Below, one piece after another: positions 1 to 8,777 of a stretch of DNA of 64,000 nt. The stretch's first letter is position 1, and each line of letters opens with the position of its first letter. The stretch covers positions 1-64,000 of the forward strand of contig JASANE010028643.1 in assembly GCA_030248225.1 (NCBI GenBank), given 5' to 3'. This DNA is from Trileptium ribeirensis (Eukaryota; Nematoda; Enoplea; Enoplida; Thoracostomopsidae). The notes under the pieces were generated by a model. That model was given only the letters and a program-made list of their open reading frames with translations. It was not told the origin of the DNA and did not search any database. Made by a program: the position numbers and the translations under genes.

Positions 1-1
1 C

Positions 2-2620
2 GACGACGTCATCGTGTTCTCACCCACGTTTGAAGAACACTTGTGGGATATCCAATGTGTGTTCAATCGTTTACGTGATGCAGGCTTGTCTATTAAGGGC
101 AAGAAGTGTGATTTCGTAAGGCGCGAGGTATTATTCTTAGGCCATGTAGTCTCGGAAAATGGAATAGCCCCAGATCCAGCGAAAGTTCAAAAGATTTTGG
201 AGTGCGAAAGACCTCAAAACGTTACGGAAGTACGTTCGTTCTTAGGGTTGACCGGTTATTACCGTCAATTCATCGAAGGTTATAGTCTCATCGCTGCTCC
301 GTTGCACGAATTGACAAAAGGACCAAGTAAATTTAATTCGGTAGAATCTCGTTGGACGGACCAGTGCCAAGTAGCCTTTGATAAACTCAAGGTTGCACTG
401 ACTACAGCGCCTATCTTAGCGTATCCCAATCCAGTGAAGCCATTTAGGTTGTACACCGACGCTAGCAACGAAGGTGTTGGCTTTATTTTAACACAATGTG
501 GCGAAGATGGAAAAGAACGAGTAATTCATTACGGTGGTAGAAAATTCCATGATGCTGAAACAAGATATAGCGTGACAGAAAAAGAATGCCTGGCCGTAGT
601 ACGAGCTATGGTGCAATTTCGGCCATATTTGTTGGGTAGTTTTACTACCATCTTAACCGATCACGCTCCCTTAGTACAAATTTTGATGAAAACTCGTTCC
701 ATCGATTTGTTAACACCACGTCTATTGCGTTTCGTAACGAGGATCCAAGAATTTGATTACGAAATGGTGTATAAACCTGGAAGGCAGCATCTTAATGCTG
801 ATGCAATGTCGCGCCCACCGATTTTGAAATCCACACTGAGTAACGAATCGGTTGATAATTCAGAAGACCCGATACCGGATAACGAATATCCTAACGAAGC
901 GTTAGTGAAACGAGAAACGAATCTTTTAAAGATTGTGGGAGTAGTTACGCAAAGCCCTAACGCAGTGACTGACGAGAACGACGAAATAAACGATCCACAA
1001 CCTGGTCCAAGTGGAATGCAGGTAGATGTTCCTATAGTGGATCGCGATCTGAATGACTATTTTGCTATTGACCCGCCATGGGAGGCGGATGAAATCCGAC
1101 GAGCCCAATCTTTGGACCCATTTATACGAGGAATGGTTCGTTTTCTTGAAGATCAAGAATTGGATCCCGAGTTAGCGGAAGATTTGCAACGACAGATCTT
1201 GTTGCAAGAAGATAGGTTCCATGTCCGACATGGTATATTGTACTACGTGAGCCGAAAACGTAGACCTGTTCGCGCAGAAGCGTGCGAATTTCGTTTGGTC
1301 CTACCTGAAGAATTCCGTGTAGTTGTGATGGAACAAGCTCATACGACTAAATACGCAGGTCATGTAGGATACAATCGAGCCTTGGCTAAGCTCGAACGGA
1401 AATTTTATTGGGTCACTATGAAGAAAGATCTCGAAGCGTTTATTAACGCATGTGTACCATGTGCTCGGTTTAAACCTGGTCCGAATCGTCGTGGACCGTT
1501 ACAACCAATTCCTGCGATGGCACCATTTCATATGGTAGGCGTAGACGTGATTGGTCCGTTACCTGTAACGCGTTCTGGGAACAAATATATAGTCAACTTT
1601 ATTGACTATTTTACCAAGTGGCCAGAAGCTTTCGCCACGTCAGACCAAACGGCCGTGACTATTGTTGATTTATTACTGAACAAGATAGTACCCCGACATG
1701 GGGTACCGCGTGTCATTTTGTCTGACCAAGGACCAGCCTTCACGTCCGAATTATTCACGTCTGAAGCCGCCAAACTAGGAAGCCGAACAGTGTTTGCTAC
1801 ACCGTATCATCATCAGTGTAATGGTTTGGTGGAACGATGGAACCAAACGTTGATGGCCATGATTAAACCACTTACTGAATTGGAACCAAATAATTGGGAC
1901 ACTTATGTCGATAGCGCACTTTTTGCGTACCGAACTACGGTACACGTGTCAACGGGTCAAACCCCGTTTTTTCTAATGCATGGTCGTGACCCAGATTTAC
2001 CGGGAGAAAACCCGTTATTGTCCATAACGGAAGGTGGAAGTATCGACCAACATGTACAAAAACTGTTGGATACGTTGACTAGCACTTGGAAAGAAGCTAG
2101 TAAGTCTGTACGTTTGGCCCAGGATGCTTACAAGCGATATTTTGATCGAAGAGCACGTATTCGTGACTTTTTGCCTGGCGATGTAGTTTTAATGCGTAGG
2201 CTGGAGAAAATCGATTCTCGTAGGATCACTAATAAATTTCACCCGAATTTCGAGCGACTATATCGGGTAGTCAAGGTACAAGGTCCTAATTTGGAGGTAA
2301 TACGGTTAGGTGACGCGAGACGCAAGAGCAAGATTTATAACAAAAGTTTGTTTAAACATTTTGGTGGTGAACCGCGCGATTATTTGGAGTATGAGCAACG
2401 CTTACGCGCGATCGAAATTGATAGCGAAGAAATCGATTGGTTCTGCGGAGAATGCGGGCAGAGTTACGAAGAAGACCTCCGCGTAGGTGAAGATGATGTC
2501 AACTGGATCGAATGTGACTATTGCCTCGAATGGTATCATTTTCGGTGTGTAAAATTGGAAAAGGAGCCGGAAACGACGTTGTGGTATTGTCCGGCATGTG
2601 TACAACGATTATGTACATGA
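2..2620 (+). CDS. pol: Ty3/gypsy pol polyprotein (partial): RT, RNase H, integrase, PHD finger
   Basis: This frame is open from the first bases, so the 5' part (gag, protease, most of RT) lies outside the window. It begins at the DD of the RT catalytic box (DDVIVFS). Counting from base 14, the RT connection (FLGLTGYYRQF) is near residue 77. RNase H has TDAS at 148-151, EKECLA, LTDHAPL and NADAMSR. The integrase zinc knuckle (H..H..CVPC) is followed by the catalytic D511, D571 and E607 with exact D-35-E spacing and the GLVERWNQ motif. The tail holds a C4HC3 PHD finger at residues 811-862, ending EWYHFRCV...LWYCPAC. There is no internal stop or frameshift, so the copy looks recently active. The product would make cDNA from the element RNA and integrate it. 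The family is certain; a chromatin-targeting role for the PHD finger is inference. Confidence 0.95.
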   Translation, partial: DDVIVFSPTFEEHLWDIQCVFNRLRDAGLSIKGKKCDFVRREVLFLGHVVSENGIAPDPAKVQKILECERPQNVTEVRSFLGLTGYYRQFIEGYSLIAAPLHELTKGPSKFNSVESRWTDQCQVAFDKLKVALTTAPILAYPNPVKPFRLYTDASNEGVGFILTQCGEDGKERVIHYGGRKFHDAETRYSVTEKECLAVVRAMVQFRPYLLGSFTTILTDHAPLVQILMKTRSIDLLTPRLLRFVTRIQEFDYEMVYKPGRQHLNADAMSRPPILKSTLSNESVDNSEDPIPDNEYPNEALVKRETNLLKIVGVVTQSPNAVTDENDEINDPQPGPSGMQVDVPIVDRDLNDYFAIDPPWEADEIRRAQSLDPFIRGMVRFLEDQELDPELAEDLQRQILLQEDRFHVRHGILYYVSRKRRPVRAEACEFRLVLPEEFRVVVMEQAHTTKYAGHVGYNRALAKLERKFYWVTMKKDLEAFINACVPCARFKPGPNRRGPLQPIPAMAPFHMVGVDVIGPLPVTRSGNKYIVNFIDYFTKWPEAFATSDQTAVTIVDLLLNKIVPRHGVPRVILSDQGPAFTSELFTSEAAKLGSRTVFATPYHHQCNGLVERWNQTLMAMIKPLTELEPNNWDTYVDSALFAYRTTVHVSTGQTPFFLMHGRDPDLPGENPLLSITEGGSIDQHVQKLLDTLTSTWKEASKSVRLAQDAYKRYFDRRARIRDFLPGDVVLMRRLEKIDSRRITNKFHPNFERLYRVVKVQGPNLEVIRLGDARRKSKIYNKSLFKHFGGEPRDYLEYEQRLRAIEIDSEEIDWFCGECGQSYEEDLRVGEDDVNWIECDYCLEWYHFRCVKLEKEPETTLWYCPACVQRLCT

Positions 2621-3366
2621 ACGGTAGATGTTATATCATTATGGCTACTTCTTATTCTATCTTTCTATTTTTCGGTGTTGGATGGAACATGCCAAAGTTG
2701 GAAGGCGCGTGTGTAATGGTCTTCGGTAACGATGAAATGACGATGTCGTTAGATGGTTGGTCGCCAGTGCTGGCCCGTTAAAAAGATCCCATATCGTGGC
2801 CATGTGCACGTCAGCGGGTAAATTGATTTTTTTACTTCTTCTATTTCTGTCTTTTCCGCTATCGAACGATGAACAATGAATAATATAGCGTAGCAACAGT
2901 GCGTCAGTATTCGCTGAGTGCTAGTTTTGGGATCTACAGCGGTATAGTGACGAGTCAACTTCTGATAGAGATCTGTAGCCGCGAACGCCCATGGAGTAAT
3001 GGAGAAGTGAAGGTGCGCGCTACGTAGATGGAATGCATATTCGTGGCGTATTCGACATGGTTTAAATGGTATAAAAAGGTTCGACATGGTGGCTTTCGAA
3101 TGGTGTACTTTATAAACTGTTATAAACAATTATTGCATTTTAGATTTTAGGCAACTGCTGGTGATTATACTGTTTCTCGATAAGCTTAACTCGACTGTTG
3201 GTATTAACATTGCTTAATCGACTTTAATAACAATTGTCGTCGTATTCAGCGTTATCTAACGAACAATTCGGCATCAACGAAATTGTGATCTTATAACGGC
3301 AATTGGAATAGCGGATTGAATGCGAAACTCTGATAGCGAAGGTGGGTTATTGGTGGTTCCGACTGG
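2621..3366 (+). other. Spacer between pol and the downstream reading frames
   Basis: Between the pol stop and the next long frame I see only short chance frames. There is no transmembrane or signal-peptide coding segment and no recognisable RNA. Two in-frame stops at 3331-3336 close the frame used by the next reading frame. It may be leader sequence of a spliced or internally initiated message of the retroelement, but no clear donor/acceptor pair could be assigned. Confidence 0.4.
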
Positions 3367-4212
3367 TTGTCGTGTCTCAAATTAGAACCAAGGGATGATA
3401 CCCCTTCCGAGTGTTCACTTAGCGAGGTAGATCAACAGTTAGCTTGGCCAGAGGGACTGCAAGGCCAACCTTGGAGGGGTCGTCGTAACAACCCAGTGTG
3501 GGAGTTATCTGCGGGGACCAGTGATTCGGGGATGGTTGGCCGTGAGTGGAGGCACCCCACCAGCGTAGCTGTGGTAGACGCAAAGGACCAAATCGAATCA
3601 GCGATGAGAATTATCGACCGCTCAGCCACCAACTTAACAGCATGGAATAGCGAAGATGTACACGTCAACTATCAACAGCAACGACAATTTCAACAGGCGT
3701 GGCAAATATATCAAAACACACGAGAACGTCACGATGACTACAAGGAAGCGATCAGTGAATCTATGGATAGTGGTACCGTAGCAAAACGACAAGAGCGAGG
3801 TGAATCGCGTGTTTTTCCAAATGTAGTGGTAACACAACCCCCACCGTGGCAAGAACTAATTTATTATACGGAGCAACAGTCAACGTCGACGGCAATCTTC
3901 GCGCCATTTTCCTCGTCCATGTCAACTGCCGCAACGTTAACCATAGCTGCCGAAGCACAACAGAAATTGCACGAGGTAAAAACCTTTGAGGAAGCATCGG
4001 CTGTTACGCTGAAGGAAACAATTCAAACGACGTCTGGAGAACGACATACAACTGCTGAAGCTGTATTAGAGCCGTCTATTCAACCGGTACTGACGCAACA
4101 AAGCGGTATCGGTCAATTAGCGCTTCTTGGCGAACGACGAAACGCCATGGAAATGATTTTACAGTTTAATGGTAATGATTCTACGAATCGGTCGCGTTAC
4201 AGCGTTTGGTAA
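3367..4212 (+). CDS. Unrecognised retroelement reading frame downstream of pol (first)
   Basis: The open frame runs from after stops at 3331-3336 to TAA at 4210. The first in-frame ATG is at 3532, giving about 226 residues; the longer form needs a non-ATG start or splicing. The product is rich in Gln, Ser, Thr and Ala (for example a QQQRQFQQAW stretch and an STSTAIFAPFSSSMSTAATLTI segment) and looks largely disordered. I see no transmembrane segment, signal peptide, CCHC knuckle or protease motif. It sits where an env or accessory gene would be in an errantivirus-like element, but nothing supports env. Its last 44 bases overlap the next frame, which is +1 relative to it. Function unknown. Confidence 0.55.
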   Translation: MSCLKLEPRDDTPSECSLSEVDQQLAWPEGLQGQPWRGRRNNPVWELSAGTSDSGMVGREWRHPTSVAVVDAKDQIESAMRIIDRSATNLTAWNSEDVHVNYQQQRQFQQAWQIYQNTRERHDDYKEAISESMDSGTVAKRQERGESRVFPNVVVTQPPPWQELIYYTEQQSTSTAIFAPFSSSMSTAATLTIAAEAQQKLHEVKTFEEASAVTLKETIQTTSGERHTTAEAVLEPSIQPVLTQQSGIGQLALLGERRNAMEMILQFNGNDSTNRSRYSVW

Positions 4213-4960
4213 CCGGTTGATTTACCATTACTTTACGTTCTACCAAATAACGTCCAATGAACCGATGCCACAACGCATGAACATGCTGTATCAACACTTG
4301 CGCGATGAATTGAAACGCGAATTCAAACAGATGGGTGAACGTGGACGGCATATCAGCGAACGTGATTTGATTGGCATCTTTTTCAAATGGGAAGAGCGTG
4401 TTCGGAATATCATTTTTCAAAAACAATGGGACGTTACAGTTACCCCGCAGCTATACGATCTATTTATACGTCGAGTAGCGTATATGGTACGTGGATTTGT
4501 TTACGAAATGCTGCGAAGGCGCAGCATCGCGATACAATATTTCCCGCAACTGTTTTTCATTGGATTTAGTCGACGTAAATGGGAAAGTGACGTCCAACGA
4601 GATATGCGACGCTATGCCGATACGCGAACAGGTGTTTCGAGCCAAGTAGCTCGCGTTCGTAATTACGTTTTTCCGAATTCCGGTTATCAACAATTGCGCG
4701 ATGATCTGGATGAAATAGAATGTCGTTTAAATAACCAGCAACTATCAGGGAACTTAATGGTAGAACGGCTAGAACAATTTCAACAACTGGTTAAACGAGC
4801 ATCACGGGAAACATTACGACAATTCTCAACTATGTTTCTACGTGAACTTCATTATCTTACAGAATGGTACGATCGACGTAATGATTATCCGGGACAACCA
4901 GCATCTATGCCGTTGAAGTGCGATTGGCCATTGTATTTGCCACAATTACGTTGCGACTAA
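4169..4960 (+). CDS. Unrecognised retroelement reading frame downstream of pol (second)
   Basis: Starts at an ATG 12 bases after an in-frame stop at 4154 and ends at TAA 4958-4960, giving 263 residues. The product is highly charged, mostly alpha-helical in appearance and rich in Arg, Gln and Glu, with probable coiled-coil stretches (RDELKREFKQMGERG; LRDDLDEIECRLNNQQL). There is no predicted membrane anchor. The overlap with the preceding frame could mean +1 frameshifting, independent initiation, or one ancestral frame broken by an indel; the sequence alone does not decide. The helical character is compatible with a capsid-like or nucleic-acid-binding protein, but no motif was recognised. Confidence 0.55.
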   Translation: MVMILRIGRVTAFGNRLIYHYFTFYQITSNEPMPQRMNMLYQHLRDELKREFKQMGERGRHISERDLIGIFFKWEERVRNIIFQKQWDVTVTPQLYDLFIRRVAYMVRGFVYEMLRRRSIAIQYFPQLFFIGFSRRKWESDVQRDMRRYADTRTGVSSQVARVRNYVFPNSGYQQLRDDLDEIECRLNNQQLSGNLMVERLEQFQQLVKRASRETLRQFSTMFLRELHYLTEWYDRRNDYPGQPASMPLKCDWPLYLPQLRCD

Positions 4961-5983
4961 AACAATATTTACGGTCATTAATTTTTCGTCAATTGGGCGC
5001 CACAATAAACAGTTATAGTCATAACCTTAACAAGTATTAGCATAACCTTACTAATTATGTCGTCATGATTAAACATTTTGGTGTATCGCGAACGTTTAAT
5101 ATCGATTTTCTAATACGTCGCGAATTACTATTGTAGAGTCCTGAATGGCAGGAACTCTTTCATTTGGTATTTCAACAATACTACAACAATTTCGGTTAAC
5201 AATTTCACGTTACGCAGCGTTATGAGTCCTGGTTACAGAAACTCTTATCGACATTATATACTTCGCCATGGTCGAGATGGACAATGATTAATTTTGCCTC
5301 GTCATGGTAGAATACAACAATGGCAACAACAATTAGTATGGATAGTGACATTATATAGAGTGAACATTGTGAAATTTAATACCATTTGTTTGTGTATTTT
5401 TCTTATATTTGTTTCGTATATATACTTTGTTATAGCAACTTGTAGGGTCGACCGATTATGGCCTCGTCATGGATGGATAAACGATATATGCCTGCAGCAA
5501 CCGCATTATTCATCAACAATAACAATATATACTGCGGTAATATATATGACGAATCGAGCTAGACTCGTTAAATTTGGTAAATTGAGGGTAGCCCGTATTG
5601 ATCTGTATTACTTGTTTTCAGCATAACTTGTGCTATATTGTGCCTTTGGAAAAAAATTCCATATTTCATAAATTTATATTTCATAAAAATTTAATTAATT
5701 ATAAAAACCCAAAAACAACAAAAACTTACAAAATTCCAAAAAAATTTTCTATTTTTACTTTTCACTTATTTTGTTTTTGTCATAATTTTTGTCATTCGGT
5801 TTTTGCTCATAATAAGTGTACGTGTATTGCCTAATTTACGTTGGGTTTCCAGATAATTGGAGCTTTCATTTATTTATATATTTGATGTTACTTGTCATAT
5901 TATTTGTCATTACTTGTTATCAATATTTGTTATTACTTGTTTTCAGGTTATTGTTACCCATGCCGGGACGTCATGGGCTTACT
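4961..5983 (+). other. 3' untranslated region of the gypsy element
   Basis: Non-coding stretch between the last frame and the polypurine tract. It holds three short copies of a motif resembling GCCTCGTCATGG (near 5268, 5297 and 5460) and two related imperfect hairpins. The first runs from GAGTCCTG to CAGGAACTC near 5136-5158; the second is a similar fold near 5224-5246. From about 5655 to 5775 the + strand already lacks G, foreshadowing the tract at 6172. Small frames here look like chance. Confidence 0.45.
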
Positions 5984-5991
5984 AAGGGGGG
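5984..5991 (+). promoter_or_regulatory. Polypurine tract, plus-strand primer of the gypsy element
   Basis: AAGGGGGG immediately followed by TGTTGGGG. A purine run abutting a TG dinucleotide is the usual junction between the internal region and the 3' LTR, and the position downstream of pol and the extra frames fits. The partner 5' LTR is outside the window, so the boundary cannot be confirmed here. Confidence 0.6.
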
Positions 5992-6171
5992 TGTTGGGGC
6001 TGGTGCCTTTTTCACCACAAAATTTTTCTTTTCCATAAAGGCCGCCCCCACGCCGCCCTTGTATTCCCTGTCGCCCTCGGCATGGCATATGAGCGTAATG
6101 TGTACGGGAACGTATATATATCCTACTATATACATATTATATATATTATATATAAATATAAACTAGCTATG
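5992..6171 (+). repeat. Putative 5' end of the 3' LTR (right boundary unresolved)
   Basis: Begins TGTTGGGG directly after the polypurine tract and contains a TATA-rich run (TATATATATCC near 6115, then alternating TA to about 6160) that could act as an LTR promoter. I could not find a matching CA end or a primer-binding site, so the LTR may extend through the nearly G-free tract that follows, or be cut by it. Confidence 0.4.
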
Positions 6172-6945
6172 TATTTATTTATAAATATATAAAAATATAA
6201 TAAATCTCAAAATTCACCCATACCCATAAATTACCCAAAACCTAAATTTCATACTTAAAACCTCCTAAACCCTATTCATTCCTTTTAAACACCCTATTTC
6301 CCAACCCATATTCCCTATTCACCCACCCTCTCTTTTTAAAACCAAAATTTTACCCAAAATCCATTTTTCTCCTTTTTCCCATTTTTCTACTAAAATTCAA
6401 ACTACCCTCCCTCCCCCAATACCTAACCAAACCCCTCCAAAATTTAATATTTTCTTTCCCTTACCCCATCTATTAAAATATATAAACCTCCCCTTTCCCC
6501 TCTTCCCTTTTTCTATAAAATTTCCTTTTTCTAAATTTTCACTTTTTCCCTCATTTTTCAAACATTCCCCATTCCCTCAAAACTCAACCCCCATCCCCTA
6601 AATTTTAATTTCCTTTTTAACTTACCACCCCTATTCATATATCTAGTCCACCCCTTTCCCACCTATCCATTTCTCATAAATTTCTATTTTCTAAAATTCC
6701 CATTTTCCCCCAACTTTTCACATTTTTCAAACATTTCCCATTCCCTCAAATCTTAACCCCCACTCCTTAAAATTTAAACACAAACTCCCCTACCTACCCT
6801 CTTCACCATATTAAAATTTCACAATCCCCCTCTTTATACTTTTCTCAAACCACACCCCAACTTTTCACCCCTTTTCTCATTTCAAATTTCTCATTTAAAT
6901 TTCTTTTTTTTTAATTTTATAATATATATAATATATATTATATTC
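6172..6945 (+). other. 774-nt nearly G-free tract
   Basis: Line-by-line reading finds only one G (at 6646) in 774 bases on the + strand; the minus strand therefore has a single C. A, C and T are all abundant, with many CCC and TTTT runs, so this is not a simple A/T or polypyrimidine run. Inside are degenerate direct repeats about 170 bp apart (CATTTTTCAAACATTCCCCA near 6552 and its near copy near 6721). No frame or known element explains it. It lies just after the putative LTR start. Confidence 0.85.
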
Positions 6946-8194
6946 GCGGCTAGCGCGTGTTATATAAATATGATTTAGAGTATTATTGTTCGCCAGTTGG
7001 GCGTCTTACATACGTATATATGGTTACTTGTTATTGTATAGTGAATTTAATTGCTATGGCATTGAGTATGTATTATATGATGATGGTTGTAGTTTTTGGG
7101 CTTTAGTTTAATTACCTAGCTACGCGAGAAGACGTGTCATGGCTGTTTTATTATATCGACGTCTATTATATAACTTACGGATTCTTACGGTTTTTTCTTT
7201 TCTGTGTGTTCTTGGAGTGCGATTTACGGCATGGTTAAAGGTGTTGTTTTAGTGTAGTGTAAAGGATTACACTTCTGAGAGAGAGGAACTTTGTGGCGCT
7301 CTCTAGCGAATGTTAGTTGCGAACGACGGAATGTTACATGAGTTTCGCCTGTGTATTAACTCGCGTTACAAGCTGCCGAGTGAAACATTGCGTTTTTTTA
7401 TAACGAGCATTTCGATTTATATAACTAAGACTGAGATCATGATAAGCTGATATCGTAGAGGCACATCAATCCTCAAGGCAGTGCTCGAAGTTCTTTCTTT
7501 CGCGTCGAATAGCGACGTGAGTAGCGGTACTTGTCATAGCATCGGTGTTGCTAAGCCATTTGCGAGTGTTAGCGTTGAGTGGCGAAATTTTAATAATAGA
7601 GCGTTCAAACTACCTGGTACGTATTGACAGGCGTCAAGGTTTGCGGGATATTAAAGCCTGATTGGTGAGATAAGCGTGTAATATTGTTTAGAGTGACGCT
7701 AACGCTGGCCTAAATTTTTCATTCAACGATATCAGGGTTTTGGACAATGAGATACTGTACAAATGCTGTGGAGTCACATCTCGTCGACTATAAAAAAACC
7801 CAAACTTTTGGTGATTAGGGTAGCGTTCCGGCACTGTAATTTACGAATAAAGTGTATCAGCGTCCGGCTATACGTGTGACGTGAAGAGCGTAATAGTCGT
7901 AATACTCGAGTCGTAGAACAGTGTCGCTGCCAAACTGAGTTCGTCCCGAGTACCTACCCCACCACTTTACTGGTACGCTCAGACCACGAATTCGCGCACC
8001 CCAGCTACTAGTACGCTATTTAATTGGTGGCCTAAACTGTAACTTTTGTGTATTATAGTAGCGCTGGGGGTCGGAGCGTCGCGTAAGCACAGAGCTACAC
8101 CGCCGTCGAAAAAGATTAAGCTCCGACAATATCATACGTGTTACCATTAGCCGGTGTTTGGAATTGTGTTTAGAAAGGCTTATACTCGATATCG
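6946..8194. other. Unassigned sequence between the G-free tract and the tandem array
   Basis: Base composition returns abruptly to normal at 6946 (CGCGGCTAGCGCG). No convincing coding frame, RNA gene or transposon end was seen. Parts near 7840-7990 weakly recall the 3' blocks of the array downstream (an AATAAA followed by a GTCCGG-containing stretch), so it may be a strongly decayed extra unit. Confidence 0.35.
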
Positions 8195-8576
8195 GGGGTT
8201 TAGTAGGCTACCAAGGGGATCCCGGGGCTAAAATCCCAGTTTTACGATTTTTCACTATTATTATATCGCTCCCTCAAAATTTTCGGTTTCTTAAAATCTA
8301 AAAATTTACAACTTACTTTGTTTTATGTCTTGATTTGCATAATTTCATTTATTAGCTATGTTAAATTTAGTTTTGATTTTATTGTACAAATCAGTCGGAT
8401 CTTGGATTTCATGAAGTTTGACGGTATCGAGGAAGCGTTTTACAACGTGTATTAATTATACACTTCGGGGTTTTATGTGTACGGATTATCCAGCTAATGT
8501 TTATTCTTACTTTCGGCTTTTATTTTATAATGGCTTTATGTTCTTGGTAGCGATCTTACGTTCGCTGGAGGATGTT

Positions 8577-8686
8577 ATTTTACATCGGCTGTCAGAGATA
8601 TTGCCTGCGGGTTACATTGCTATTAGCCTTCACGGAATTATTTTACGTCGGCTGTCAGAGATATTGCCTGCGGGTTACATTGCTAT
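8577..8686. repeat. 63-bp direct duplication inside unit A
   Basis: Two copies, at 8577 and 8640, of about 46 bp covering TCGGCTGTCAGAGATATTGC and the following CTGCGGGTTACATTGCTAT, differing at very few bases. Unit B carries a single, more diverged copy near 10,605, so the duplication is private to unit A and recent relative to the array. Confidence 0.8.
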
Positions 8687-8703
8687 AATTGTCCTACTGG
8701 ATA

Positions 8704-8777
8704 GGTGCTTACACTCGGCCCTTAGCCCAGTGGACAAGTGATTCCAATATCAGGAAACGCCTATACTCGTGTTTCCT
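8704..8777 (+). other. Conserved structured block in unit A (A-box-like motif plus hairpin)
   Basis: Contains TAGCCCAGTGG, a perfect match to the tRNA A-box pattern TRGYNNARYGG, then a small TGAT/ATCA stem and a 7-bp hairpin AGGAAAC...GTTTCCT with an 11-12 nt loop. Unit B has the same block at 10,667-10,744 with the stems preserved. No convincing B box or cloverleaf, so it is not a tRNA gene. It may be a Pol III-like or RNA-structural element. Confidence 0.4.

Noticed and set aside
2438..2605. Chromodomain or RING finger at the end of pol
   Set aside because: The Cys/His spacing is C4HC3 with a WYHFRC core and WYCPAC end, which is a PHD finger; no chromodomain aromatic pattern is present.
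3367..4960. env gene of an errantivirus-like element
   Set aside because: Right position, but neither frame shows a signal peptide, membrane helix or a cleavage-site-plus-fusion-peptide layout.
8704..8777. tRNA gene
   Set aside because: The A-box-like motif is perfect, but there is no B box, acceptor stem or seven-base anticodon loop.
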